DNA of 20,350 nucleotides. Origin: Cyclostephanos tholiformis. Lineage: Eukaryota; Bacillariophyta; Thalassiosirophyceae; Thalassiosirales; Thalassiosiraceae. Shown one piece after another: positions 8,728-18,753 of this stretch (the first letter of the stretch is position 1; each line of letters opens with the position of its first letter). The stretch lies in contig JALLPB010000218.1 of the NCBI GenBank assembly GCA_036939975.1, positions 1-20,350 of the forward strand. Direction: 5' to 3'. The notes beneath the pieces were generated by a model. The model was not told the DNA's origin and made no database searches. It saw only the letters and a list, made by a program, of their open reading frames with translations. The position numbers and the translations under genes are program-made.

Positions 8728-10702
8728 TCAAAATTTTAATTTAATCATATTCTCAACTTCATCGCGTCGCTTCAACGCGCTTTTTATTCGCACATACCAT
8801 ATCCCCATGCCCACAGAAAACATCCTCTTAGCTATGTACGACGTAACGTTGCCCGATGGATTGCCGTATACCAAGTGGGTCAGGTCCGCGCACCTCAGTC
8901 GACGTTCTCTAACCTCGTCCGTTGATATTTCTCTCAATATGCGCGGTATGTCCACGACCCTAGCGTCGCTCACCCGAACGACGCACCCGCTCCAGTCCAA
9001 TTCGGGGTGGAAGGGGGGAAGGAAATCAGACGTGACCACCGGTATCGATCCCGCCAGGAGGGATTCCGCGAAGCGGTAGGACATCACCCCCCCCCCGCCG
9101 GGGCAGAAGTAAAAGGTGGAATCGAGCAGAGTCCTCCCGTAATCGTCGGGATCGGCATTTTCGTAATCTAGGGTCGCGCCGCTAGCGTCCTCGCACTTTG
9201 TATCCACGTGCACGTCGGGATCATCGGACCAGTATTCCGCGGCAATCCAGCGGTGTTGCCAGCTTCGCGTTTCCCAGGGATAGATATTCCCCTTGAATGA
9301 GATCAAATACTTTCTTGGACGGTGCACGTCCAATGAATCGTAGTTATCAGGCCGTTTCCACGCAGGATAGTACGAGTATGCCATGTCATACCCCTCGCGG
9401 ATGTAGGCATCATCCATGTTGGTATTGGACACTGCCGCCAAGCCGAATGAGACCTTATCGTTGAACGGCTTGAAGGTAGGGGGGGAAATCGTCGAGAACG
9501 TTAACGCAGCGGGATGAGTAACAATCATGTAATCATGCGAGGATGCTCGATAGGGGCAAAAATCATTAATCGACTTACGCGATCATGGTGGGTGCCGTAC
9601 AGTCTGTCGGATTCGAAAACGAAGTGATTCCTACCGTTATCCCAATGCGGATTATCGAAGAGGTCATTCGGAGTCATGTACGAGCCCCTGCCCACAACCA
9701 GTAGGCACGCGTCGCTCGCGTTTCGAACCCTACGGATCATAGTCGGATGCGAGGCGGATGCGTAATCGAGGTATTCGTCGACGACGCCGCCGTGGGAATA
9801 CACGAGTAACGGACCGCCACCATCGTCGTCTTGCGACGACGACGACATTCTCGCGCACATCCCGAGGTCGAAGCACGGGGGGGACAGCGATGCGCCGCAA
9901 ATCGGATACTCCTGTGAATATTCCGCGTGTCCGTCGTGGTGGTAAACCGATATCGCGGACCTCCGACTCGTGTACGGGCTGAAGGAGAGGTACGACCGGG
10001 GCACCTCGTCCTTGGACCCAGAATCCAGATAGCGCTCGAACGGCCGACATCGTCCCCGACGACGGAGGGGGTAACATCCGCCTTCTGGGGTGCATTCTCG
10101 ACACGTCCAGGGATCGTCGTCGCGCCGACGCCGGTGGTAATTCGACCACCACGATTTCTTCCCCCTCGCGACGTGGCGTTTGTTGTAAACGCAAATCTTC
10201 CCCATTCCGAGGTCGTCTTTTTTTATAGGTGTAAATTATGGATTTTCGAGGCGCGTTGGGGGTGAGGGCAAGGGGTTCCGATCCATATCGGGATGAGATC
10301 AATAGCTCATAAAAAAGGGCACTTATATATCAGCGACCGTGTGGGACGCTCACCCACTTCTCCGTAAGGGAGGCGACTCGGCAAATCGTCGTAAACGTCG
10401 TTCGTCGAAGTCTTCGGGAGGACGGTGTAGATGCCATGCATGACGACCAAGGCCGAGAACAGGAGACAGACGCGGATGCGGCGATTGCGTGGCGTGGAGA
10501 CTAGTGGGGATGGAAGTGATGGCATCGCCGCCCGTCGCCTTCCTTGGCAGCCGCCGCCGCCGCCGCCGCCACCGCCAACGTCGTCGCAGCCCCGTCTCCG
10601 CCCTTCAACCCCCCGATCGCCACGGCCATTGTCGCCCACCGCCGTCTTTTTGGCCGGGGCCGTCGGCCCACGGACGACCAGCCGTCGGCTTCTCGTCTTC
10701 AT
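8728..10702 (-). CDS. Exostosin-like glycosyltransferase, type II membrane protein
   Basis: Predicted exons 10354-10702, 9579-10216 and 8728-9468; introns of 137 bp (donor GTGAGC, phase 1) and 110 bp (donor GTAAGT, phase 0, C-rich tract before CTTCAAG). The joined frame gives 575 residues. A basic, Gly-rich cytoplasmic tail is followed by one hydrophobic anchor at about 76-95 (RVCLLFSALVVMHGIYTV), so the catalytic part should face the Golgi lumen. The exostosin (GT47-type) region shows GRNHFVFESDRLYG at the end of exon 2, then PFNDKVSFGLAAVSN, RKYLISFKGN, FCPGGGGVMSYRFAE (about 450-464) and IPVV. GT47-type enzymes add sugars to cell-surface polysaccharides or glycoproteins; donor and acceptor cannot be told from sequence. 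Met60 is an alternative start with a shorter tail. The first acceptor (AAAAAAAG) has a poor pyrimidine tract, so that junction is the least certain part. Confidence 0.8.
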
Positions 10703-10928
10703 CCCCTCTTACTCCCCCCGACCCCTCCTCGGCACCCCGCGCAGATGGTGTTAGGTAATTAATACGATAGCTAAATAATAGTACGCGGGAAACAGAGGAG
10801 GTGGCGGGAACAACGAGCGTCACCCCGATAGATTTAGCGAGCGGTACTAAAAAAAATTGTATGTAGGGTTCTCATTTTCACAAGACACCGACACCCTTCG
10901 CGCCTCACACAATAATATTATTACCAGA
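10703..10928. promoter_or_regulatory. Divergent promoter region
   Basis: 226 bp between the glycosyltransferase start (-) and the protease start (+). It contains AT-rich segments (TTAATTAATACG, TAGCTAAATAATAG) that may hold core promoter elements for both. No specific factor site is assigned. Confidence 0.4.
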
Positions 10929-12353
10929 ATGAACATGGTAATCTTACGCACCTGCGCCACCACGGCATCAGTGCCGTTGTTGATGCACCTGCTCCTCCTC
11001 TCCACTCCAACGGCCACGACGGCATTTACAGCGGTGGGGGCGTTACGATGTCAGGATCGTCGAGTCTTGGCGGTGGTCCGATCATCCCCCCCCATGGGTG
11101 GACCACGAGGAGCAAACGACGACTACGGGGACGCGGTGCCAACCTCCGGATCGGCACAGTTCGCGCGTCGTCGTCGCGACGTCCTTCGATCCGCCGTCGC
11201 GGCCGCCTCGTTGGTCGGATCCAGCGCGGGCGACGGCGGGGGCGTTCCCGCCGCGGCCTCCGCCGCCGCATCCGATCTATTGGTCGATCTTCCCATGATT
11301 CGCTTCCGCTATCCCGGATCGTCCGTCGACTACGCGGGCGTGAGGGTCTGCTTGGATGGTCGACGAGACGAGGAGCCGGTCGAATTCATGCTGGATACGG
11401 GCCTCACGTTGGAAATGATGACGCCGCGCTTGGGCGAGAAACTCGGCCTCAAGTCGCGTCGTACCGGCATTAGTGGCATTACGGCCGGGGGGGTCACATC
11501 CAGAAATTCCGATATCGTCGCTTGGACGGGCGCAAGCTTGTGCGGGGGTGGGGGCGGCGACGGCGGCGCCTCCGGTGGTGCCGATGCCGCGTTCCCGCTC
11601 CCCGAATTGCACGCCATCGTTTCGGACTTTCCGCAGGAGTACATCGATCCCGAACACCCAATCGAGGGCATGCTCGGGCAGGAGCTGCTTAGCCGATACG
11701 ATCTCGACCTGGACTTTCGCGCCAATCGCCTGCGCTTGTACCGGCCGGGAACGGCCGCGCGTGGCATCGACCTTGCAAGTCGTGGCGGAATGGTGGAAAT
11801 ACCGTCAGTGGAGATCAACGAAACGCGTCTCATCGGCATACGCTTGACGCCCGCCGCCCCCGACGCCGCGACCGGGGATGGACGACGGCAACCACAGCAG
11901 CCGGTGCTGGCCTTCCTCGACTGTGGTTCCACCTTCTCGGTGATCAATACCAAGGCGGCGGCACTTTGGGGGCTGCCGACATCGTCCCAAGATCCCGTCT
12001 ACACGAACGGCCCCAAAATGCTAGCTGTGGGCGTTGACGGTAAACCAATGGAGCTGCCCACCATTACCCAGTCGTTCAGTTTCGCTGGCGAGGCGCGTAA
12101 GGATCCGACGACGGGCCGATTGCTCGGTTTCGATCCACCGCCAGCGCAATGGAAGCCGTGGAAGGGCGTTCAAATTGCGGTGGCCGATTTGCCCGTTTTC
12201 CCGGAACTGTTGGGCGACGGCATCACGCCATACCAGGGACCAGCGGCGCTGCTGGGACTTGACGTGCTGAGCCAACGGCGCGTGATTTTCGAAGCCGCCG
12301 CTGCCGGCATGGAGAAATCCAGACGTCGTCGTCTTTTCGTGAATGCGGCGTAG
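10929..12353 (+). CDS. Plastid (probably thylakoid-lumen) double-lobed retropepsin-like aspartic protease
   Basis: Intronless. The frame is open from 10857, but I choose ATG at 10929 because it puts a signal peptide at the very N-terminus (474 residues; numbers here use the 10857 frame). The hydrophobic stretch 36-55 ends TATTAFTAV, an Ala-Phe cleavage site of the kind used for plastid import in secondary algae. About 50 residues later come RRRRDVL, an Ala-rich stretch and AAASAAASD, resembling a twin-arginine lumen signal. The mature part has two pepsin-like lobes: FMLDTG (Asp180) with GMLGQELLSRYDLDLDF, and AFLDCGST (Asp355) with ALLGLDVLSQRRVIFE. Each lobe pairs an Asp motif with a later hydrophobic-Gly motif, as in retropepsin-type proteases. 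The second motif is DCG instead of the usual DTG/DSG, so activity is uncertain. Divergent to the glycosyltransferase gene. Confidence 0.7.
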   Translation: MNMVILRTCATTASVPLLMHLLLLSTPTATTAFTAVGALRCQDRRVLAVVRSSPPMGGPRGANDDYGDAVPTSGSAQFARRRRDVLRSAVAAASLVGSSAGDGGGVPAAASAAASDLLVDLPMIRFRYPGSSVDYAGVRVCLDGRRDEEPVEFMLDTGLTLEMMTPRLGEKLGLKSRRTGISGITAGGVTSRNSDIVAWTGASLCGGGGGDGGASGGADAAFPLPELHAIVSDFPQEYIDPEHPIEGMLGQELLSRYDLDLDFRANRLRLYRPGTAARGIDLASRGGMVEIPSVEINETRLIGIRLTPAAPDAATGDGRRQPQQPVLAFLDCGSTFSVINTKAAALWGLPTSSQDPVYTNGPKMLAVGVDGKPMELPTITQSFSFAGEARKDPTTGRLLGFDPPPAQWKPWKGVQIAVADLPVFPELLGDGITPYQGPAALLGLDVLSQRRVIFEAAAAGMEKSRRRRLFVNAA

Positions 12354-12744
12354 CGAAAGGCTAGACGGCCGAGTTCCGTTATCCCGCCAACATAATGGCA
12401 CGGGAAAGACTGGGACATCGTCTTTAAACAATCAACAACAGTCGCAGCGCCTTGGTGCTACTCAAATGGCCAAGAGGAAACCATTTTATCCTATTCGTAA
12501 CATGCGTTGATGAGTTACATCGATTCGACACGCCAGATCAATCAGCCTGGATGACTTCTTTCCTCACGCGACTATGGCGCTTTCGCCCTGAGAAGTAGTG
12601 AACAGCGTACATCACTGGCAAACCACTCGCGGCGTCTTCTAAGATGACCGAAATCAGCCATTTTAGATAGAACAGCTAGTGAAAAGTAATGCTCTGGGAT
12701 TTTCGATGTATTAGTAATAGCAATTATGAATGAAGGACTAGCAA
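12354..12744. other. Intergenic space between convergent genes
   Basis: Both neighbouring genes end here, so it should hold two 3' untranslated regions. I see no credible gene, repeat or RNA. Confidence 0.4.
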
Positions 12745-14752
12745 TTATCTTGTCCAAAATCGTGGAATGTAGGACATCACTTTCCTATTCACCTCCACCC
12801 CTGTCTTGAAGAGCATCTCATCCTCTCTCACAGGAAGGACCTCATGCGCCTTGAACTTATCCGTCGAGTCGGTGGTGACCTTCATCAACGAGTTGGCAGC
12901 CTCGAACCCCGATACGTACGCCCTTTCCTGGCACAGCCCCTTCGCTCCATGCTCGCGCTCACCCATCCTCACCCAGTCCCCTGCGCACTTGACGTTCGGT
13001 AAAACGTCGTTCCCGGCCCCCTCCAGGGGCGGTCGTAGGGCGTAGCTTCCCGGGGAGAACCACGAGACGACGCCTGGATATTTGCCGACCCAAGAATCAA
13101 CGAGCTTGGCGTCGGCGAACTTCGAAACGGCGCTCGGGAGGAGATCGTTCGCGAGTATGCTGACGATATCCTCGTCCTTCAGACACATCAATCCGCCAGC
13201 GTTGTAAAAGTCGCAAGCGACGACCGATCCCAACGTAGTTTCGTCATCGCCCCCATCGTTCGGGTCCATCCCCCACAACCGCGCTAGATTACCCTCCTGG
13301 AGTTGATCCAACATGAAAAAGGTCCCGCCGGCCCCTCTAAGCTCGTCAAAACGCGAGAATACATTGGCCGGACTGCGCGTTGCGACCCTCCTATCGAAGT
13401 ACAGACGGCAACTGATGACGTCGATCCCCTTCAGGCTCGCCGCCCTCGAGAATACCGGCAGCCTTGCCAGGTCCGGACTGGAAGAGACGACGGAGTTCAT
13501 GCCCTGACATCCGAGCGCGAGGATTATCCCATCGATGTCGTCGATGACTTCCACCCTCCCCGAACGAGTATCGAGGTAGGACATTTTCGAGGCGCGTAGC
13601 TTGCCGTCGTCGCCGCTGGTCAGAGATATTTCCCCCACGCGACATCCCCCAAGGACCTTCAACCCTCCACCACCGTCGGCGTTGTCCTCCTCCTCCTCCC
13701 CCCCCGTCTTCTCCCCCTTCCTCGTCATCAAACGTTCCGCTAACGGCCGTATTAGAGAGTCGCTAACTGTGCCGTTTTTGATCCACCTCACGTCGAAGCT
13801 ATCCTGATGTGCCAATGCGTAGTAGTACAGGAGTTCCATTACCACGAGCGCCGACAGCTCCTCGGGCGGTTTGAACAATCCCACCAACAACGTCGGCTTG
13901 ATGAAGTCGTCGACGAGACGCTCGGACAGGCGGAATTTCAGGAACAGCTCGTGAGCGCTCATCCTGTCGTACGACGCCCTCGTCATCTCGTCCCCCCCGA
14001 GACAATCGATCGTGGCGATCAAAAGCCCGATCATCGACGCCCTGTCCGATATGGGTAGCCGCTCGAAGTACGGCACCGTCGCCAACACCTGCCCCAACGG
14101 CGATGGAAGGTCGGGAAACCTCCTCCTCGATATCTCCCCCCCGAGCGCGCCGCCGATCGCGTTGCCCAATATCGGGAATCCGCCGAGGATGCTGCCCAAG
14201 GTCGACTCGCCGAATACGGGAGCCGTGGCCTCCAATCCATCGGGGGAGTAAAAGCTTGAATTGGTATACGGCGTGAAGACCTCGTCTTCGCTAAGTCCCA
14301 ATCTCGATACCAGTGAATTTATGTTGGGATAATCCCTCCAAAAGCCGCGCGTGCCGGCCTCGACCGGTTTGCCGGACGACGAGAGGTACGGCGTACCGCC
14401 CGTCGGATCGGGGAGGGCGTCGATTAGGGTCACGTCGACGTCTTCGATGCCGCTGATGAAGTGAGGATGGAGGTGGAGATGACGCGGATAGGGGCGTGGG
14501 TGTGGGCGTGGGCGGACGAACGCGAAGGGCGAAAGATGTTATATCAGAGCGAAAGGAAAGTCGCGGGCGATCCGTCGTCTGGATATGTCCATGCAATAGG
14601 TATATACATGCATTGCTCCCGTATCGTTCCTCCCCCCCCCCCCCAAAAAAAACATATTCACCTATCGATCAGGGCCTCGGCGGCGCCCCATCCGCCCCAT
14701 CCTCCGCCCACGACGACGTACTTCCTTTTCTTATTCGAGAAGAGCGCACTGC

Positions 14753-14811
<59 letters not shown>

Positions 14812-14897
14812 GGGGCAAAGGCGTCCGTGGAGCCGATGTTGGCGATATGAAGACTCCAGAATAATATGGACGGGATCATGATAATAATATCGTCCAC
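12745..14897 (-). CDS. Plastid FAD-dependent amine-oxidase / carotenoid-desaturase-like oxidoreductase
   Basis: Two predicted exons, 14662-14897 and 12745-14452, with a 209-bp intron (donor GTGAAT, acceptor ATCAG, phase 2) give 647 residues. The join restores ALIDSGIEDVDVTLIDALPD across the FAD-binding fold. The N-terminus is a bipartite plastid presequence: hydrophobic core IIIMIPSILFWSLHIAN, then TDAFAPS. A run of 19 Ser (residues 30-48) follows, encoded by a GAC/GTC microsatellite. The dinucleotide-binding motif is KYVVVGGGWGGWGAAEALI (59-77). The C-terminal flavin motif is AGDWVRMGEREHGAKG (569-584) followed by SGFEAANSL. This layout matches flavin amine oxidases of the phytoene/zeta-carotene desaturase group, so a carotenoid or isoprenoid substrate is likely but not proven. 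Divergent from the membrane-protein gene at 15152. Confidence 0.8.
14755..14810. repeat. (GAC)18 microsatellite inside a transit peptide
   Basis: Eighteen perfect GAC units plus two bases. On the minus strand they are read as TCG codons, giving most of the poly-Ser run of the plastid presequence. On the plus strand the same bases would give poly-Asp or poly-Arg, which is not coding. Confidence 0.95.
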
Positions 14898-15151
14898 GGA
14901 GATCCTTTATTTTTTTATGTTATGGACGGCATTGACCATGGCCAACGACGTGGCTATAGGGGGAACGAGAACGACGCGAAGTGCTCCAACAACCACACCA
15001 CTACCTACTTATAAGTACTACTGAGATAATAAAATGACTCAGCTGCACACCTTCCCGCCGAAAGTTCCTCACGCGCGCCCGAGCGCGCGACGATGAGAAA
15101 CAACCACCACAATGAGAAGTCTCCAGCATCAAATTATCGAAAACCGACATC
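14898..15151. promoter_or_regulatory. Divergent promoter region
   Basis: 254 bp between the oxidoreductase (-) and membrane protein (+) starts, so both likely share regulatory DNA. Visible motifs: a perfect 12-bp palindrome TACTTATAAGTA at 15006-15017, an AP-1/bZIP-like TGACTCAGC shortly after it, and a GC-rich near-palindrome (CGCGCGCCCGAGCGCGCG) around 15071-15090. Function is inferred from position only. Confidence 0.45.
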
Positions 15152-16323
15152 ATGGACGATCCCTCAGGACGCGCGGGCATTAAATTTCGGGACGTATGCT
15201 ACGCCCTCGTATCAATCTGCCTTGGCATATGGGCCTTCGTTAAGGTTAATTCCATCTCCGGGCCGGCATTTGAACCCATCCTAGCCGCCTGCACCAATCC
15301 GGAAATTTCTTCAGGTATGATTATATTTCGATTCGTCCACCGCCTTTCGTCGCGCCTGTATTACGCTCGCTCGATCTCCCTCGACGCATCGGTAACGTCG
15401 GGTAACTTTCATTTCGATATTCCATCCCAGGCGATTTCGCGCGGAAAACTGGTTATCACGAATACGAACCCCTCCTCGGACTTGGCGTGTTCAACTTCCT
15501 GGTTTGCCTGATAACTCAGTTCCTCCTGGAACTGCGCACGACCTACCCCTCCGGATTTCTGACCTGGGGTGGCGTAATCGTGGCGTCGCTGCCGCTCGTC
15601 CTATCGCAAACTCTCTCCGCGGGACGACGCGGCGCCAGGGGTCCCGTGAGGTATCCCACCGCGATTGGATTGCTCGCCCAGCTGTTGGGAATAAGCGTCA
15701 TCTTCCCGTTGATAAGCAATCCGTCTCAAATATACTCGCTCGGCGGGCCCGGCGTGCCCGTCACCAACGTTCGAGTTTGGGTAGGTCTGATCATGGCATT
15801 TCCCGGCGTCATTTTGTCGTATTTGGTATTCCACGCCGCCCCCACGGACAGTTACGCGTGGACGGCGAGCGCTGGATTTTTGGGCGGGCCTCTCCTCGCC
15901 ATGATGGGCCTTGCACTGTGGACGGACAAGTCGATTACGATGGAGGCGAGCGCCGAAAATATCACGAGGAGCTCCGGATGTATTCAGAGGGCATATTCTA
16001 TCCTCGCCTTACTCAGCCTCGTACTCTGGTTTTGTTTGGTCTTCGTGGCGCACCAGTCGTACGGATTTAACTTGAATGAATTATGGAGAGACATATGGAT
16101 CGAGGCGGGTCCGTCGGTTGCATTCATGACTGTTGATACTGGAGTATTATACCTCGGCGCATTGCTCAACATAGCGTATCTGAGCGAGTGGGTGGCCATC
16201 AAGGCACTCGTAGTAACACCTTTCATTGGACCTGGTGCCGCGTGCTGCATGGCGCTTATCGACATAGAAAAAGCTGCCGCCAACGCTCTAATATTTGCCG
16301 GCGACGAGAAGAAATTTGTTTGA
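15152..16323 (+). CDS. Polytopic membrane protein of unknown family
   Basis: Two predicted exons, 15152-15314 and 15431-16323, with a 116-bp intron (donor GTATGA, acceptor TCCCAG, phase 1) give 351 residues. The join yields NPEISSGDFARKTGYHEYEP leading into LLGLGVFNFLVCLITQFLLE. I count eight or nine hydrophobic segments, at about 14-32, 70-88, 96-112, 132-150, 165-185, 195-215, 238-258, 280-300 and 305-325. The central loops are short, and there is no obvious signal peptide beyond the first segment. No catalytic or transporter signature is recognisable, so no function is claimed. Sharing a promoter region with the plastid oxidoreductase leaves a common pathway possible. The start is the first ATG that puts the first membrane segment close to the N-terminus. 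Confidence 0.75.
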
Positions 16324-17029
16324 CGACGACGGTATCCTCCTGCGCAGGACTACAGGCAGCCGTCAAAATATGCATATTGGTTACCTTGTTCCTAACCTAA
16401 ATACCTCGTTACCAAAAATCTCATCGTGGTCATGTCAGCACACATTTTTCGGTCCATTCGATTCAGCCTAGTTACAACCATGACGCTCGTTGCCGGTAGT
16501 ACCCATATCAGCATTTAATTTTCACAGCCAATGTCGGAAATCTCGCTCGGGATGTCCGACCACAAGGAGCTCACTTACTTCATATTTGCGTAGGGATATA
16601 TTTATGTACCCAACATTGTCTAAAAAGGTTTAATTGCGGCCGTTTACGTCACACCGGGGCGCTAGTGAGGAAGATTGCTCACTGATAATACATCGATAAA
16701 CTTAGATGCGATAGCTTATTTATCATTAAGTACTGTAGAATGGCTGATAAGAATATACAGAATACGCTGCGTTTACCCTGCAAGTGATGTATATTCCGGG
16801 TGCGAGCCATCGTCGAACAAGGAGTCTTTCCACGGTGCGCGATACCGGCATATCGAATCGATTCATCGAGATGATCCTCGGGTGTGGGTGACACCATCGC
16901 GTCGGCTCCGCCGGCACCTTCACCGCATTCGCTGCCGTCACCTGACGAACGATGCCCCGTGTGAACGTCAACCACTTGTGGTAAGTTGTTCAGGGCATGA
17001 GACAGAACAGTTGTCTACCATGCATCTCG
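16324..17029. other. Intergenic space between convergent genes
   Basis: About 700 bp with only weak overlapping frames on both strands (for example 16675-17088 + and 16679-16975 -), none with recognisable motifs. It should contain two 3' ends. I see no RNA gene or repeat. Confidence 0.4.
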
Positions 17030-18193
17030 TTACAACTCATCATCTCCCAGCTTATCCTTCACGGACAGCTTTCCTCGTCTCATATTAATGTCGACATGAA
17101 CTTTGAGATGATCGAATTCGCGTGATAATCCCCCAACGCCGTCGTCAACGTAATCCCCCAGAGGCCTTCCCAACTTGCGCGTGATCGCATCGAAGCGAGT
17201 GTTGTCGAACACGGTCAACCTCCTTGGATTGGCATCGACTCCAGCATGGTAAGAGAAATACGCATGCGGCTGAACGACGAGCAAGAAGCAACCCAAGGGA
17301 AAATCGATATACTCCGGCTGATTCAAGAGACGATATCGGTCATCCAAGGAATCGCATCCCTCGAAGTTGGTATCGTCCATGACGCCATTTAACATTATCA
17401 TATTTCCCTCCTTGAGCGCTTTGGCCATGAGTTGTATCGACATAGACAGATTCTGTGGATCCGACCAATTCTCGAGGTAGGATCCATCGAGGTACTGTAG
17501 GTTTTCGTAGTTACCATCGGGACCATTGCCCGCTCGTAACACATTCCCAATTAAGATTTTCCCAAATGGCAATCTCTCCCTCAGTTGCCTAGTCGTGTCG
17601 AGGTATGCCGCCGCGTGTTTTTCCACCCACGATCGGCCCAATATGCGCCGTAACGATGCATGATGCGTCTTGCAAATGGCATCGATGAAAATGCCGTCGA
17701 TTTCGTCGTGCGCCAACATGTCCAACCCACGTTGGATCCACCACTCTTGAAATTCCGAATTGGTATGATCGTATGACAAGTGCTTACCCCTCCATCTGAA
17801 GGGCTCGTTATCCCTATTGGGATTGTGCAGGGCCCATTCTTCCCTGAAGTATTCATTCGCATCGTACCCACCATAGTGAATCATCGTGTTCAAATAAAAC
17901 AATATCTTGACCTTGCTATTCACGGCCTTGATCCTTCTCGCCGCCACGAGTGTCCCCCTTTCCACGGACCCGTGCGTCTCGTGACCGTTCATCTTCTCGA
18001 GCATAACGACGTCCTGGGCGGCGAGTTCGCGTATCTGCTCATCGGAGTAATCATCCCCCCTGCGTATGGCCGCGTAGGTACGTACGCGATCCCACGACCA
18101 CTCGGGATAGCATTGCTTGTCGGTTGCGTCGTCGATCTCGTCATCAGCGGCCTCGTCCATCGCTCCGAGTCGTAATAACCCCTCCCCCATCAT
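17030..18193 (-). CDS. GHL15-like putative glycoside hydrolase with C-terminal DDEL
   Basis: From ATG at 18193 the frame gives 387 residues; the frame itself begins three codons earlier at a GTG, just after an in-frame TAA. The barrel-like region starts near YPEWSWDRV and includes VKILFYLNTMIHYGGYDANE, HLSYDHTNSEFQEWWI, EIDGIFIDAICKTHH (Asp171 as likely active-site acid) and GKILIGNVLRAGNG. This pattern fits the hypothetical glycosyl hydrolase family 15 (GHL15), related to other TIM-barrel hydrolases; the substrate is unknown. The last residues are KLGDDEL. DDEL is a K/HDEL-type ER-retrieval tail, suggesting an ER-lumen protein. That would need an N-terminal signal peptide, which this frame lacks, so the 5' end is probably incomplete (see 18144-18430). 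The copia-type element starts close upstream. Confidence 0.7.
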   Translation of the reverse strand: MMGEGLLRLGAMDEAADDEIDDATDKQCYPEWSWDRVRTYAAIRRGDDYSDEQIRELAAQDVVMLEKMNGHETHGSVERGTLVAARRIKAVNSKVKILFYLNTMIHYGGYDANEYFREEWALHNPNRDNEPFRWRGKHLSYDHTNSEFQEWWIQRGLDMLAHDEIDGIFIDAICKTHHASLRRILGRSWVEKHAAAYLDTTRQLRERLPFGKILIGNVLRAGNGPDGNYENLQYLDGSYLENWSDPQNLSMSIQLMAKALKEGNMIMLNGVMDDTNFEGCDSLDDRYRLLNQPEYIDFPLGCFLLVVQPHAYFSYHAGVDANPRRLTVFDNTRFDAITRKLGRPLGDYVDDGVGGLSREFDHLKVHVDINMRRGKLSVKDKLGDDEL

Positions 18194-18430
18194 CGTCGGC
18201 ACCTTTTACGTCTTCCGTAGGCTCCTCGTCTGTGCATTCACTCGTATCATCGGGTACGTCATCGGCGGCGTTCGACATCTATCAGGTTGTATTTGTTACT
18301 ATTATTTGAGAAATACATCGGTACTTACGTAGATACCTATGTCAATCCCACTATCCAATATTGATCCCATGTCCATCGGATCCCATGTCTTATCGAACCT
18401 GTTTTTGATCACATTTTCATCGTTTGTTTG
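18144..18430 (-). other. Possible upstream exons of the GHL15-like gene
   Basis: Two frames look coding. ATG at 18278 opens 44 acidic residues (MSNAADDVPDDTSECTDEEP...) to TGA at 18144, overlapping the hydrolase frame in another phase. Upstream, 18329-18430 is an open block of exactly 34 codons (FDKTWDPMDMGSILDSGIDI) between an acceptor (TTCCTAG) and a donor (GTAAGT). A 50-bp intron (18279-18328) would join the two in frame. To reach the hydrolase frame a one-base shift or another splice is still needed, possibly in the G-rich stretch near 18185-18192. Tentative. Confidence 0.3.
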
Positions 18431-18753
18431 CTAGGAATAATGAATAATAAGCTTATAATTATCAACTTTACAGGAGTCTAACATCTCTATTATAGAGCCC
18501 AACAGGCGGTGCAACAGGGGACGCCCTTCCATCACCTCCTTGCCTGTTTCACGGTACCTTCCTTTCGAAAGATAACACGCTTCCTCTGCGCTAATCGAAC
18601 AAGCTCCCAGCAGCTACTTTAGCCAACATATTTTGGATTTGATCGCCCAAGAGTATCTCCTTCCGAGAGATTTGTTGCCTCCAAACGAGCTCCCAGTAGC
18701 CACTCTCTTCATTTTCCACCATTCCTGTCGCCACCAGAAGACAAACTGCTGCA

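Noticed and set aside
9730..10302. Arg-rich 190-residue minus-strand frame
   Set aside because: Shadow of the glycosyltransferase second exon in another frame; composition reflects GC-rich codons read out of phase.
10431..10762. Pro/Arg- and Ala-rich plus-strand frames
   Set aside because: Antisense of the Gly-rich tail of the glycosyltransferase; low complexity only.
11048..11953. Arg-rich frames on both strands within the protease gene
   Set aside because: Out-of-phase shadows of a GC-rich coding sequence with clear signals and motifs in the main frame.
14461..14864. Plus-strand frames with poly-Asp or poly-Arg runs
   Set aside because: Read from the (GAC)n repeat; the minus-strand frame makes a plastid presequence joined in frame to an FAD domain.
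18498..18504. CCCAACA as a possible end of the 5' LTR
   Set aside because: No matching TGTTGGG start and no tRNA primer-binding site next to it.
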